The position numbers and the translations under genes are program-made. DNA of 64,000 nt from Pontibacter korlensis (GTDB taxonomy: Bacteria > Bacteroidota > Bacteroidia > Cytophagales > Hymenobacteraceae). The DNA lies in assembly GCF_000973725.1 (NCBI RefSeq), contig NZ_CP009621.1, forward strand, positions 1,896,501-1,960,500. The letters run 5' to 3'. Position 1 is the first letter of the stretch. Each line of letters starts with the position of its first letter. The notes beneath the pieces are model-generated. The model was not told the DNA's origin and made no database searches. It saw nothing but the letters and a program-made list of their open reading frames with translations. Positions 1 to 8,899 of the stretch are shown piece by piece.

Positions 1-795
1 GCCCGTGTTTACCTTGAAATGGGAGAGTGGGCGAAAGCTGCCGAGTTTGCTGCAAAAGCACGCGAAGGCTATCCGTTGATGTCTGCTACTCAATACAAAG
101 CAGGCTTTAACAACTACAGCAATCCGGAATGGATTTGGGGTCTACCTCAGTCTGCTGACCAGAACAACGCTTATGCCTCATTCTACTCTTTTATAGATGG
201 CCGTTATACAGTAAACGAAAACGGAAGCCGGGAATATGCTCGTAGAGGTTATAATAACCTTCGTGCTAACGATGAGTTCGTTGAGCTGTTTGATGAGAAT
301 GATGCACGTCGTGAATTCCAGGAAGATGAGAGTGCCTTTACAACTAACAGTGAAGGTGAGAAAATCTGGAACCACGATCGCTTCACCATTACAAAATTCA
401 AGGACCTTGTAGACTTAGGTGGTCACATTGTTCTGATGCGTTCTGCTGAGATGCTACTTATCGAGGCTGAAGCTAAAGCTCAATTAGGTGACTTTGTAGG
501 TGCTCAGGAGCTGCTGCTAGAGCTGCGTCAGAACCGCTATACAGATGCTGCTGTAGTGCTGCCAACACTTAATGCTGGAAATGCTCTTCTGGAAGAGATC
601 TATGTAGAGAGAAGAAAAGAGCTTTACGGCGAAGGCTTTGGACTGTTTGATATCAAGCGTCTTCAGAAGCCACTGGTAAGAGAGGGTAACCATACAGCTA
701 AAGAGGGAGTTACTCCAGCTAACTCTGATCTGTTTATCCACCAGATACCACAGGGAGAGATGGATGCTAATCCAAATATGGTGCAAAATCCGTAA
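1..795 (+). CDS. SusD/RagB family outer-membrane lipoprotein, C-terminal part
   Basis: This is the last 264 codons of a SusD-like gene; the reading frame is open to the left edge, so the start and lipobox are missing. SusD proteins are surface lipoproteins that bind glycans or other nutrients and cap a TonB-dependent SusC barrel. The visible part has an alpha-helical repeat near the left edge (RVYLEMGEWAKAAEFAAKA) and the family signature near the end (ERRKELYGEGFGLFDIKRL). A SusC-like gene would be expected just upstream, outside the window. An IS1182-family element begins 24 bp after the stop codon and its left-end hairpin may now serve as the terminator. The substrate cannot be inferred. 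Confidence 0.9.
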   Translation, partial: ARVYLEMGEWAKAAEFAAKAREGYPLMSATQYKAGFNNYSNPEWIWGLPQSADQNNAYASFYSFIDGRYTVNENGSREYARRGYNNLRANDEFVELFDENDARREFQEDESAFTTNSEGEKIWNHDRFTITKFKDLVDLGGHIVLMRSAEMLLIEAEAKAQLGDFVGAQELLLELRQNRYTDAAVVLPTLNAGNALLEEIYVERRKELYGEGFGLFDIKRLQKPLVREGNHTAKEGVTPANSDLFIHQIPQGEMDANPNMVQNP

Positions 796-819
796 CAGGA
801 TTCTTTGATTATAGAGGAA

Positions 820-2607
820 GGGGCTGTCCAAAAAGGGCGGCCCCTTTTTCATTTTCTCCTCTTTTGCTATTTTAGTAGGTATGAAAAGGCGCAACGTTGT
901 TTTCAAGGAGCAGCCGGGCCACCAGGTGGTCCTGTTCCCCCAAAGCATCGGAGACCGCATCCCGGAAGGCCACCCGGTGCGGCTCGTGGACCGGGTGGTC
1001 GATGAGCTCAACATCGACCGCATCATAGCCACCTACAAGGGCGGGGGCACGAGCAGCTACCACCCACGGATGCTCTTGAAAGTGCTCTTCTACGCTTACC
1101 TGAACAACATCTACTCCTGCCGCCGCATCGCCCGGGCCCTGGAGGAGAACATCCACTTCATGTGGCTCTCGGGCGGCAGCACCCCCGACTTCCGCACCAT
1201 CAACGACTTCCGCTCCCGCCGCCTCAAGAACCAGATCCAGGACTTGTTTGCCGAGCTGGTGCGCCTCTTAAACCGCCTGGGCTACGTGAGCCTGGAGACC
1301 CAGTACGTGGACGGCACCAAGCTGGAGGCAGCAGCCAATCGCTACACCTTCGTGTGGCGGGGCTCAGTGGAGAAGAACAAGCAAAAGCTGGAGACAAAGA
1401 TCAAGGCCGTGCTCTCGGACATCAAGCAGGCCATCAAAGAAGACAGGAAAGCGCCTCAGGAGCAGCCGCCCGAGAAGGTGGACGCCCAGCGCCTGAAAGA
1501 GGAGATCCGCCAGCTCAACGAGCGCGTGGCTGAGCTGGACAAGCAGGCCCGCAAGCAGGTGGCCAAACTGGAGAAAGAGCACCTGCCGCGACTACAAAAA
1601 TACGAGGAGCAGCTAGAGAAGCTCGGTGAGAGGAACAGCTATAGCAAAACAGACGAGGATGCCACTTTCATGCGGATGAAAGAAGACCACATGAAGAACG
1701 GGCAGCTGAAGCCCGCCTACAACGTGCAGATCAGCTCCGAGGGCCAGCTGATCACCAATTTCTCTTTGCACCAGCGCCCGGGCGACACGGCCACGCTGAT
1801 CCCGCACCTGGAGCAGTTCCAGGCCCATTACCAGCGGCAGTCAAAAGAAGTGGTGGCCGACGCCGGCTACGGCTCGGAGCAGAACTACGCCTGGCTCGAA
1901 GAGCACCAGGTAGAGGCCTACGTCAAGTACAGCTACTTCCATCAAGAGCAGAAGCGCAAGTTCAAGAACGACATCTTCCACGCCCAGCACCTGTACTACA
2001 ATGAGCAGCAGGACTTCTTCGTCTGCCCCATGGGCCAGCGCCTGGAGCGGGTGGGCCAGTACACCCGTACTTCTGAGTTAGGTCATGTCTCCTCTGTCAC
2101 CCGCTATGCTGCCCGCCGGTGTGAGGGCTGCCCGCTGCGGGGGCAGTGCTTCAAGGGCAGGGGCAACCGCATGATCGAGGTCAACCACCGCCTGCGCCAG
2201 TTAAAGGCCCGGGCACGGGAGCGGCTCTTGAGTGAGGAGGGAATCCGCCACCGCAAGCGAAGGGCCATTGAGCCCGAGGCTGTGTTCGGGCAGGTGAAGA
2301 GCAACAACCGCTTCACCCGCTTTAGATTGAGAACACTTGCCAAAGCCGAGGTGGACTTTGGCCTGGCGGCCATGGCCCACAACCTGCGCAAAATAGCCCG
2401 CAAGGGAGTGAAAGCCTTCCGGCAGGCCCTGGAGAGGGGCGCCTCCGGCCTTTCCCAGCAGCTAAAACAGCCAACTGCGGCTCATACCGGCCTGCTGGAC
2501 CAGCTGACTACCATTTTCAGCCCGAGAAGAGCCGTTTTCCAGCTGGCCGCCTAAAAAACAAAATCAACCGGATAAACCAAAAGAGGCTGCCCTTTCCGGA
2601 CAGCCTC
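820..2607 (+). mobile_element. IS1182-family insertion sequence, copy 1
   Basis: This 1788-bp element carries a single transposase gene. The boundaries are set by comparison with copy 2 (5828-7615): identity starts at ggggctgtcc and ends at ggacagcctc. The two ends are imperfect inverted repeats of about 25 bp, and each end (820-844 and 2583-2607) is also a hairpin by itself. The element is visibly richer in G and C than the flanking DNA, which suggests an origin in another genome. It sits 24 bp after the susD stop. I see no target-site duplication next to the ends. Confidence 0.88.
881..2554 (+). CDS. IS1182-family DDE transposase, copy 1
   Basis: This 557-residue transposase catalyses excision and insertion of the element. 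The N-terminal part (about 50-125) is an InsH/DUF772-type domain. The DDE catalytic core carries D144 (YVDGTKLEA), D327 (VVADAGYGS) and E466 (EPEAVFGQVK). A charged coiled-coil stretch at about 160-250 separates the first two catalytic residues. A cysteine cluster (C382, C414, C417, C423) resembles a zinc ribbon between the last two. The gene is intact and full length, so the element is probably active. The protein is identical to that of copy 2. Several antisense and alternate-frame open frames inside it come from high GC content and are not genes. Confidence 0.95.
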   Translation: MKRRNVVFKEQPGHQVVLFPQSIGDRIPEGHPVRLVDRVVDELNIDRIIATYKGGGTSSYHPRMLLKVLFYAYLNNIYSCRRIARALEENIHFMWLSGGSTPDFRTINDFRSRRLKNQIQDLFAELVRLLNRLGYVSLETQYVDGTKLEAAANRYTFVWRGSVEKNKQKLETKIKAVLSDIKQAIKEDRKAPQEQPPEKVDAQRLKEEIRQLNERVAELDKQARKQVAKLEKEHLPRLQKYEEQLEKLGERNSYSKTDEDATFMRMKEDHMKNGQLKPAYNVQISSEGQLITNFSLHQRPGDTATLIPHLEQFQAHYQRQSKEVVADAGYGSEQNYAWLEEHQVEAYVKYSYFHQEQKRKFKNDIFHAQHLYYNEQQDFFVCPMGQRLERVGQYTRTSELGHVSSVTRYAARRCEGCPLRGQCFKGRGNRMIEVNHRLRQLKARARERLLSEEGIRHRKRRAIEPEAVFGQVKSNNRFTRFRLRTLAKAEVDFGLAAMAHNLRKIARKGVKAFRQALERGASGLSQQLKQPTAAHTGLLDQLTTIFSPRRAVFQLAA

Positions 2608-2625
2608 TTTTTTGTTGGTTGATGC

Positions 2626-3429
2626 TCAGAAAGTATAAACTAGTGCCATGCCATCGTACAGCTGAGTACTTTCCGGCAATAGCGAAATGCGTGAGTCCTT
2701 TCTGTGTAGTTCTGGCACAAGTATACCTATAGCAGTGCCTACTCCATATCCCACAAGGTTATCGCTAAGGAAATGTTTGCCAGCCCTCATGCGCAGATAA
2801 GCTACAGTGGCTGGAACAGTAGCTGCGGCAGCCCATATAAACGGACGTGCCGGAGAGTCAGGGTTGAAGTCGTGGTACACCTTGGCCAGGAAGAAGGTGG
2901 CCGCGGCAGTGGCAGCCGTATGTCCGGCATAGAAAGAGTTTGTTGCTTGCTTATCTGTGCGGATACCTATTGGAGCATCTTCTGTATACAGGTAAGGGCG
3001 CTTTCGTGCTGTAAGGCCAGCGGTCATACTATACAATCCTCCGGCAATCGAAAGCACCTGCCCATAAAGCAAGTACACCTGTGGTGCATTTTGCTTAATA
3101 TCATTATCCAGTAATAAGGCCAGAGGAGCTATAAAAGAGCCATAAAAGAAATAGTCGCTGGTATTCTCTGCACGGGTGCTGTAGTTGCCAGCTACAAACC
3201 TGTCAAAGCTGTTAACATCTTCTTTCCTCAGCCCAGCTAGCTCAGTCTCGGTTACTCTATCTTTATTCTCTATTAGTATATTTCCTGCTACTGTGGCACC
3301 TATACTTCCTGCCACTACAGCCCCATCGCGAAGCCAATCGGTTTTATAGGGCGAAGCAGAGCCATCTTGTGCCTTTATGAAAAGAGGTATGAAGACAAAA
3401 GCCAAGATGAGCCACAGCTGCCGTTTCAT
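2626..3429 (-). CDS. PAP2-superfamily phosphatase, second of a tandem pair
   Basis: This 267-residue protein has a signal peptide (cleavage near KA-QD, about residue 20) and a PAP2 acid phosphatase core. The three phosphatase motifs are visible in modified form: RKRP at about 142-145, SFYAGH at 165-170 (in place of PSGH) and RMRAGKHFLSD at about 213-223 with the catalytic His and Asp. Family members remove phosphate from lipid phosphates such as undecaprenyl pyrophosphate or phosphatidic acid; the substrate here is unknown. It starts 2 bp after the stop of its paralogue, so the two are cotranscribed. The chain ends in an aromatic residue (VYTF), as in outer-membrane proteins, but that alone proves little. 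IS copy 1 ends 18 bp beyond its stop. Confidence 0.85.
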   Translation of the reverse strand: MKRQLWLILAFVFIPLFIKAQDGSASPYKTDWLRDGAVVAGSIGATVAGNILIENKDRVTETELAGLRKEDVNSFDRFVAGNYSTRAENTSDYFFYGSFIAPLALLLDNDIKQNAPQVYLLYGQVLSIAGGLYSMTAGLTARKRPYLYTEDAPIGIRTDKQATNSFYAGHTAATAAATFFLAKVYHDFNPDSPARPFIWAAAATVPATVAYLRMRAGKHFLSDNLVGYGVGTAIGILVPELHRKDSRISLLPESTQLYDGMALVYTF

Positions 3430-3431
3430 AA

Positions 3432-4235
3432 TTAGAAAGTATAGGTCATGAGTGCGCCGTTGAAGTATCTACCGGATACAGGCACTAGGCTAATGTTGCG
3501 CTTGTTGTTCTTTTTGTGGAGTTGCGGCACCAGAATACCGGCCGCTGCACCCATGGTATAGCCTAACAAATTATCGCTCAGGAAGTGCTTGCCAGCCTTT
3601 AGGCGCAGGTAGCCTACAGTGGCAGGTATGGCAGCGGCGGCAGCCCATACATAAGGGCGGGCAGGCGAATCAGGGTTAAAATCGTGAAAGATCTTAGCCG
3701 CGAAGAAAGTGGCACTTGCAGTGGCAGCAGTATGGCCAGCATAGAAGGAGTTGCGTGCGTTGGCGTCATTCTTTTCCGAAATATCGACCTCATCACTATA
3801 GACAAGAGGGCGCGTGCGCTCCACATTACCGTTTGTCATGGTAAAGAAGGCTCCCGTTACAGCCATTGTCTCTACATACAGCACCAATACCTGGCCGGCC
3901 TTGTTACCAACATTGTCGTTTAGTAGCATCAGGAAGGGTGTGGCGAAAGAACCATAAAAGGGAAAGTCGCTGATTTTTTTTGCACTCTCTGAGTCATAAC
4001 CCGCTGAAAATCGGTCAAAACGGTTGACATCATCCTTCGATAAGGCCATGATCTGTTCTTCCGAAAGTCCACTTTTATCCTGCATCAGAGACAGACCATA
4101 AGCACTCAAGCCCATGCCCGCCGCAATAATGGGGGCATCTACTTTAAAACTCGTTTTGTATGGAGAGTCGTCTTGAGCGTAGAGGTTGCCTGACAAAAAA
4201 GTGAAAATACAAACTATGGTTAATATGCGCTTCAT
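3432..4235 (-). CDS. PAP2-superfamily phosphatase, first of a tandem pair
   Basis: This is a paralogue of the following gene and has exactly the same length (267 residues), with strong similarity throughout (for example SFYAGHTAAT, HDFNPDSPARP and AGKHFLSDNL in both). It has a signal peptide ending near LYAQD and the same three PAP2 motifs (ERTRP, FYAGH, RLKAGKHFLSD). Its likely role is dephosphorylation of a lipid or other phosphate on the periplasmic side. The pair arose by tandem duplication and forms a two-gene operon read leftwards. It diverges from metK, with about 260 bp between the two start codons. Confidence 0.86.
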   Translation of the reverse strand: MKRILTIVCIFTFLSGNLYAQDDSPYKTSFKVDAPIIAAGMGLSAYGLSLMQDKSGLSEEQIMALSKDDVNRFDRFSAGYDSESAKKISDFPFYGSFATPFLMLLNDNVGNKAGQVLVLYVETMAVTGAFFTMTNGNVERTRPLVYSDEVDISEKNDANARNSFYAGHTAATASATFFAAKIFHDFNPDSPARPYVWAAAAAIPATVGYLRLKAGKHFLSDNLLGYTMGAAAGILVPQLHKKNNKRNISLVPVSGRYFNGALMTYTF

Positions 4236-4432
4236 AAAGGGTAGTTTCGAATGTTACAATTTTTGTAGATGAACGCGGCATAATTTTAAAAGGTTGTGCC
4301 TGTGCTCCAGCAGCGTCTCTACTTAATAGCACAGTCAAAGTATAAATTTTAGGAGTGTAACCTTTTGTGCCTAAAACGCTACAAGCCATTGTGCAGGCCT
4401 GTTATTCAGTTTCAAGTATGGCAGAATTGTCT

Positions 4433-4440
4433 TAGCTTTG
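4433..4440 (+). promoter_or_regulatory. metK promoter, -7 box
   Basis: The octamer TAGCTTTG matches the Bacteroidota -7 consensus TAnnTTTG exactly and lies 57 bp before the metK ATG at 4498. No clear TTG -33 element is seen at the usual distance. Confidence 0.5.
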
Positions 4441-4497
4441 TATCCGCTGCCAGAGGGGGCAGCCGGTTTATACTTTGTACCTAAACCCACAGAAGAA

Positions 4498-5802
4498 ATG
4501 CCTTATTTATTTACATCTGAGTCTGTGTCGGAAGGACACCCAGATAAAGTGGCCGATCAGATTTCGGATGCCCTTTTAGATGAGTTCCTTAAGCAGGACC
4601 CACAGTCTAAAGTCGCCTGTGAAACGTTGGTGACCACTGGCTTGGTAGTATTGAGCGGAGAGGTAAAGACAGAAGCTTACGTAGACGTGCAAAAGGTGGC
4701 CCGAGAAGTGATCAAACGCATCGGTTACACCAAATCAGAATATATGTTCGACGCAGATGCCTGCGGCGTTATATCTGCCATACATGAACAGTCTGCTGAC
4801 ATCAACCAAGGAGTAGAGCGCTCTAACCCGGAAGAGCAGGGTGCTGGCGACCAGGGAATGATGTTTGGCTATGCCACTGACGAGACGGATAACTACATGC
4901 CGCTCGCGCTAAGTATATCACACCTGTTGCTGCAGGAACTTTCTGCCATTCGCAAGGAAGGAAAGGAAATGACGTACCTTCGTCCTGATGCTAAATCGCA
5001 GGTAACTATCCGCTACAGCGATAACCATGTGCCGGAGAAAATTGACACAATTGTTATATCCACACAGCACGATGAATTTATAGCTGCAGAGAGCAATACC
5101 CCGGAGGCTAAAGCTGAGGCAGAGAGACAAATGGTGGCTAAGATCAAAGAGGATGTAGATAATATCCTGATCCCACGCGTGCTGAAGCAGCTGCCAGAGC
5201 GTATCCAGAAGCTGTTCAACTCTGAGATAACTTATCATATCAACCCAACTGGTAAGTTTGTTATAGGTGGTCCTCATGGTGATACCGGCTTAACAGGTCG
5301 TAAAATCATTGTAGATACCTATGGTGGCAAAGGTGCTCACGGAGGTGGTGCTTTCTCTGGTAAGGATTCTTCTAAAGTAGACCGTTCTGCAGCTTATGCG
5401 GCACGTCATATCGCTAAAAACTTGGTTGCGGCTGGTGTGGCAAGCCAGGCACTGGTGCAGGTAGCTTATGCTATTGGTGTAGCAAAGCCTGTAGGCTTGT
5501 ATGTAACCACGTATGGCTCAACTAAGGTGAAGGATGCTAATGGCAACCCGATGAGCGATGGTGAGATTGCTGAGAAAGTAAACAAGTTGTTCGATATGCG
5601 CCCTTATGCTATTGTACAGCGCTTTGGCCTGCAGAACCCGATCTTCTCTGAAACGGCTGCCTACGGACACATGGGTAGAACACCGGGTAAGAAGTTGATA
5701 GAGGTTTCAGTGAACGGAACAAAGGAGGTAAGAGAGTTCAATACCTTTACCTGGGAGAAGCTTGACTACGTTGACAAAATCAAGGCTGAATTCGGTTTAT
5801 AA
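4498..5802 (+). CDS. metK: S-adenosylmethionine synthetase
   Basis: The enzyme makes S-adenosylmethionine from methionine and ATP in the cytoplasm. The 434-residue product begins [17 protein letters not shown], the conserved N-terminus with the ATP-binding histidine in EGHPDK. The glycine-rich [12 protein letters not shown] and the GGGAFSGKD loop follow, and the chain ends with a normal C-terminus. An in-frame ATG 60 bp upstream would add 20 residues not seen in the family, and it overlaps the promoter, so I use 4498. The gene lies alone between the divergent PAP2 pair and IS copy 2, which begins 25 bp after the stop. The SAM made here is consumed by several methyltransferases; SAH is recycled by ahcY at 42.7 kb. 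Confidence 0.97.
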   Translation: MPYLFTSESVSEGHPDKVADQISDALLDEFLKQDPQSKVACETLVTTGLVVLSGEVKTEAYVDVQKVAREVIKRIGYTKSEYMFDADACGVISAIHEQSADINQGVERSNPEEQGAGDQGMMFGYATDETDNYMPLALSISHLLLQELSAIRKEGKEMTYLRPDAKSQVTIRYSDNHVPEKIDTIVISTQHDEFIAAESNTPEAKAEAERQMVAKIKEDVDNILIPRVLKQLPERIQKLFNSEITYHINPTGKFVIGGPHGDTGLTGRKIIVDTYGGKGAHGGGAFSGKDSSKVDRSAAYAARHIAKNLVAAGVASQALVQVAYAIGVAKPVGLYVTTYGSTKVKDANGNPMSDGEIAEKVNKLFDMRPYAIVQRFGLQNPIFSETAAYGHMGRTPGKKLIEVSVNGTKEVREFNTFTWEKLDYVDKIKAEFGL

Positions 5803-5827
5803 ACTAAACTAGACTTACACAAAGAAG

Positions 5828-7615
5828 GGGGCTGTCCAAAAAGGGCAGTCCCTTTTTCATTTATTCGCCTTTTGCTATTTTAGTAGGCATGAAAAGGCGC
5901 AACGTTGTTTTCAAGGAGCAGCCGGGCCACCAGGTGGTCCTGTTCCCCCAAAGCATCGGAGACCGCATCCCGGAAGGCCACCCGGTGCGGCTCGTGGACC
6001 GGGTGGTCGATGAGCTCAACATCGACCGCATCATAGCCACCTACAAGGGCGGGGGCACGAGCAGCTACCACCCACGGATGCTCTTGAAAGTGCTCTTCTA
6101 CGCTTACCTGAACAACATCTACTCCTGCCGCCGCATCGCCCGGGCCCTGGAGGAGAACATCCACTTCATGTGGCTCTCGGGCGGCAGCACCCCCGACTTC
6201 CGCACCATCAACGACTTCCGCTCCCGCCGCCTCAAGAACCAGATCCAGGACTTGTTTGCCGAGCTGGTGCGCCTCTTAAACCGCCTGGGCTACGTGAGCC
6301 TGGAGACCCAGTACGTGGACGGCACCAAGCTGGAGGCAGCAGCCAATCGCTATACTTTCGTGTGGCGGGGCTCAGTGGAGAAGAACAAGCAAAAGCTGGA
6401 GACAAAGATCAAGGCCGTGCTCTCGGACATCAAGCAGGCCATCAAAGAAGACAGGAAAGCGCCTCAGGAGCAGCCGCCCGAGAAGGTGGACGCCCAGCGC
6501 CTGAAAGAGGAGATCCGCCAGCTCAACGAGCGCGTGGCTGAGCTGGACAAGCAGGCCCGCAAGCAGGTGGCCAAACTGGAAAAAGAGCACCTGCCGCGAC
6601 TACAAAAATACGAGGAGCAGCTAGAGAAGCTCGGTGAGAGGAACAGCTATAGCAAAACAGACGAGGATGCCACTTTCATGCGGATGAAAGAAGACCACAT
6701 GAAGAACGGGCAATTGAAGCCCGCCTACAACGTGCAGATCAGCTCCGAGGGCCAGCTGATCACCAATTTCTCTTTGCACCAGCGCCCGGGCGACACGGCC
6801 ACGCTGATCCCGCACCTGGAGCAGTTCCAGGCCCATTACCAGCGGCAGTCAAAAGAAGTGGTGGCCGACGCCGGCTACGGCTCGGAGCAGAACTACGCCT
6901 GGCTCGAAGAGCACCAGGTAGAGGCCTACGTCAAGTACAGCTACTTCCATCAAGAGCAGAAGCGCAAGTTCAAGAACGACATCTTCCACGCCCAGCACCT
7001 GTACTACAATGAGCAGCAGGACTTCTTCGTCTGCCCCATGGGCCAGCGCCTGGAGCGGGTGGGCCAGTACACCCGTACTTCTGAGTTAGGTCATGTCTCC
7101 TCTGTCACCCGCTATGCTGCCCGCCGGTGTGAGGGCTGCCCGCTGCGGGGGCAGTGCTTCAAGGGCAGGGGCAACCGCATGATCGAGGTCAACCACCGCC
7201 TGCGCCAGTTAAAGGCCCGGGCACGGGAGCGGCTCTTGAGTGAGGAGGGAATCCGCCACCGCAAGCGAAGGGCCATTGAGCCCGAGGCTGTGTTCGGGCA
7301 GGTGAAGAGCAACAACCGCTTCACCCGCTTTAGGTTGAGAACACTTGCCAAAGCCGAGGTGGACTTTGGCCTGGCGGCCATGGCCCACAACCTGCGCAAA
7401 ATAGCCCGCAAGGGAGTGAAAGCCTTCCGGCAGGCCCTGGAGAGGGGCGCCTCCGGCCTTTCCCAGCAGCTAAAACAGCCAACTGCGGCTCATACCGGCC
7501 TGCTGGACCAGCTGACTACCATTTTCAGCCCGAGAAGAGCCGTTTTCCAGCTGGCCGCCTAAAAAACAAAATCAACCGGATAAACCAAAAGAGGCTGCCC
7601 TTTCCGGACAGCCTC
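5828..7615 (+). mobile_element. IS1182-family insertion sequence, copy 2
   Basis: This element has the same length (1788 bp), orientation and ends as copy 1. It differs by a few bases in the 5' leader and by a handful of silent changes in the transposase. It lies 25 bp after the metK stop and 81 bp from the end of hpf. Both ends (5828-5852 and 7591-7615) form hairpins. No target duplication is apparent. Confidence 0.88.
5889..7562 (+). CDS. IS1182-family DDE transposase, copy 2
   Basis: The 557-residue product is identical in amino acid sequence to copy 1, with the InsH-like N-terminal domain, D144, D327 and E466, the internal coiled coil and the cysteine cluster. The DNA differs only at synonymous positions that I could spot (for example Tyr and Thr codons near 6352-6357, a Glu codon near 6581, a Gln-Leu pair near 6712 and an Arg codon near 7333). 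This indicates a recent common source with selection for function, or gene conversion. Confidence 0.95.
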   Translation: MKRRNVVFKEQPGHQVVLFPQSIGDRIPEGHPVRLVDRVVDELNIDRIIATYKGGGTSSYHPRMLLKVLFYAYLNNIYSCRRIARALEENIHFMWLSGGSTPDFRTINDFRSRRLKNQIQDLFAELVRLLNRLGYVSLETQYVDGTKLEAAANRYTFVWRGSVEKNKQKLETKIKAVLSDIKQAIKEDRKAPQEQPPEKVDAQRLKEEIRQLNERVAELDKQARKQVAKLEKEHLPRLQKYEEQLEKLGERNSYSKTDEDATFMRMKEDHMKNGQLKPAYNVQISSEGQLITNFSLHQRPGDTATLIPHLEQFQAHYQRQSKEVVADAGYGSEQNYAWLEEHQVEAYVKYSYFHQEQKRKFKNDIFHAQHLYYNEQQDFFVCPMGQRLERVGQYTRTSELGHVSSVTRYAARRCEGCPLRGQCFKGRGNRMIEVNHRLRQLKARARERLLSEEGIRHRKRRAIEPEAVFGQVKSNNRFTRFRLRTLAKAEVDFGLAAMAHNLRKIARKGVKAFRQALERGASGLSQQLKQPTAAHTGLLDQLTTIFSPRRAVFQLAA

Positions 7616-7696
7616 CTCTGTTTTTTACTTATAAAGAATGGCTATGTTAGTAGCCAATAGGTTCTTTGTTCATAGTTGGTTAGAGAAATTTATTCT

Positions 7697-7993
7697 CTAA
7701 TGGGCCATTTGTTTTTCTTTGAATTTTTTCAGCTGGCGACGCATGGCCTCTACGGCAGCATCGGCAGCAGCCTCAAAAGAAGGGGCGTCCTCCTGAGAGA
7801 ATAGGGTGGCTCCAGGTACAAACAGCCGGACTTCAACAGTTTTGGTATCAGTATTACTGTTGTTATGCCTCATGAATACCTCACCATCAATGATCCTGTC
7901 GTAGAAGGTTTCCAGCTTATCCACTCTGTGCTGTATAAAATCTGTAAGCTGTTTGTCAGCCTCGAAGTGGATGGAATACATCTGTAGCTTCAT
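7697..7993 (-). CDS. hpf: Ribosome hibernation promoting factor, short form
   Basis: This 98-residue protein belongs to the HPF/YfiA (RaiA) family, which binds the 30S decoding centre in stationary phase and blocks translation. The fold signature is seen in the N-terminal MKLQMYSIHFEADKQL, the central KTVEVRLFVPG strand and the C-terminal helix FEAAADAAVEAMRRQLKKFK. It lacks the C-terminal dimerisation domain of long HPF, so it is the short type. It is the last gene of rpsU-xerC-hpf, 27 bp after the recombinase. In many Bacteroidota this trio is followed by the tRNA-tuf block; here it is followed by IS1182 copy 2. Confidence 0.92.
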   Translation of the reverse strand: MKLQMYSIHFEADKQLTDFIQHRVDKLETFYDRIIDGEVFMRHNNSNTDTKTVEVRLFVPGATLFSQEDAPSFEAAADAAVEAMRRQLKKFKEKQMAH

Positions 7994-8020
7994 AGTCTTT
8001 ACAATTAAAAGTTAAACTTA

Positions 8021-8899
8021 TCATGCTTTGGGATGAGCTTTCTCAAAAATCGATTTGAGCTGCTCAATGGAATTGTGCGTGTATACCTGCGTCGCCGCCA
8101 GGCTGGCATGCCCCAGTAAATCTTTGATAGCATTCAAGTCGGCCCCCTTGTTAAGCAAGTGCGTAGCAAAAGAATGTCGCAACACGTGCGGGCTGCTATG
8201 TTCGGAGGTGGTAATCAAGCTAATATACTTTTTAACGACGCGATAAACGAATTTCGGATAAAGAGGACGAGCTTTATTAGTAACGAGCAATTTTACCGAA
8301 TTGTTATCTCCAAAAAGTCGAATTTTTTCGTTTTGATAGGCATCCAAAGCAAGCAATAATGAATCATTGAGCGGCACAATACGCTCCTTATTACCTTTGC
8401 CTAACACACGGACTGTTTTGGCTCGAAGTTCTATGTCGGAGGGCTCTATGTTTATCAGTTCGGCAAGGCGTATACCTGTGCCATATAAAAACTCCAGAAT
8501 CAGCCTGTCACGCTGCCCCTCAAAAGTATCCTCAAAAGTAAAGCTGTCAAGCAGGTTATTGAATGGCTCTTCCTGTACAAAAGCCGGAAGCTTTTTAGTG
8601 GCTTTGGGAGCTTTAATGCGCAACATGGGATTCACCTTAATCCGCTCCTGTGCCATCAAGAACTTATAATAGGAGCGTAAGCAGGCAATCTTGCGGTTAA
8701 TAGAGCGCGGCTTAATGTTTTGCTGCACCAAGGTTAATATCCAGGAGCGGATAATTGTGTGATCGGCCTCGGCGGCATCGGTAATCTGGTATACCTGCTG
8801 CAAGTAATCGGCAAACTGACCCAGATCGGTATGATAGGAGGTAAGGGTGTGCGGGCTATACCGCTTTTCGTACTGTAAGTACTTAAAAAATAATTCCAT
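8021..8899 (-). CDS. xerC: XerC/XerD-type tyrosine recombinase
   Basis: This 292-residue site-specific recombinase has an N-terminal SAM-like core-binding domain (about 1-85) and a catalytic domain with all active-site residues: Arg in YGTGIRLAEL, Lys in GKGNKER, His-x-x-Arg in HVLRHSF, His in LLGHASL and the nucleophile Tyr in TQVYTH. Its length and its place between rpsU and hpf fit the chromosomal dimer-resolution recombinase of Bacteroidota rather than an integrase. XerC and XerD cannot be told apart safely from one sequence. Its start codon lies inside the left arm of a 22-bp perfect inverted repeat (8894-8946), which may affect its expression. Confidence 0.9.
   Translation of the reverse strand: MELFFKYLQYEKRYSPHTLTSYHTDLGQFADYLQQVYQITDAAEADHTIIRSWILTLVQQNIKPRSINRKIACLRSYYKFLMAQERIKVNPMLRIKAPKATKKLPAFVQEEPFNNLLDSFTFEDTFEGQRDRLILEFLYGTGIRLAELINIEPSDIELRAKTVRVLGKGNKERIVPLNDSLLLALDAYQNEKIRLFGDNNSVKLLVTNKARPLYPKFVYRVVKKYISLITTSEHSSPHVLRHSFATHLLNKGADLNAIKDLLGHASLAATQVYTHNSIEQLKSIFEKAHPKA

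Noticed and set aside
872..2403. Several antisense and alternate-frame open frames inside the transposase (also in copy 2)
   Set aside because: They recur at the same places in both IS copies, have no family features and are explained by GC-rich codon use of the transposase gene.
820..7615. Composite transposon carrying the PAP2 pair and metK
   Set aside because: Although two direct IS copies flank these genes, there are no shared target duplications and metK is an essential core gene, so mobility as a unit is unlikely.
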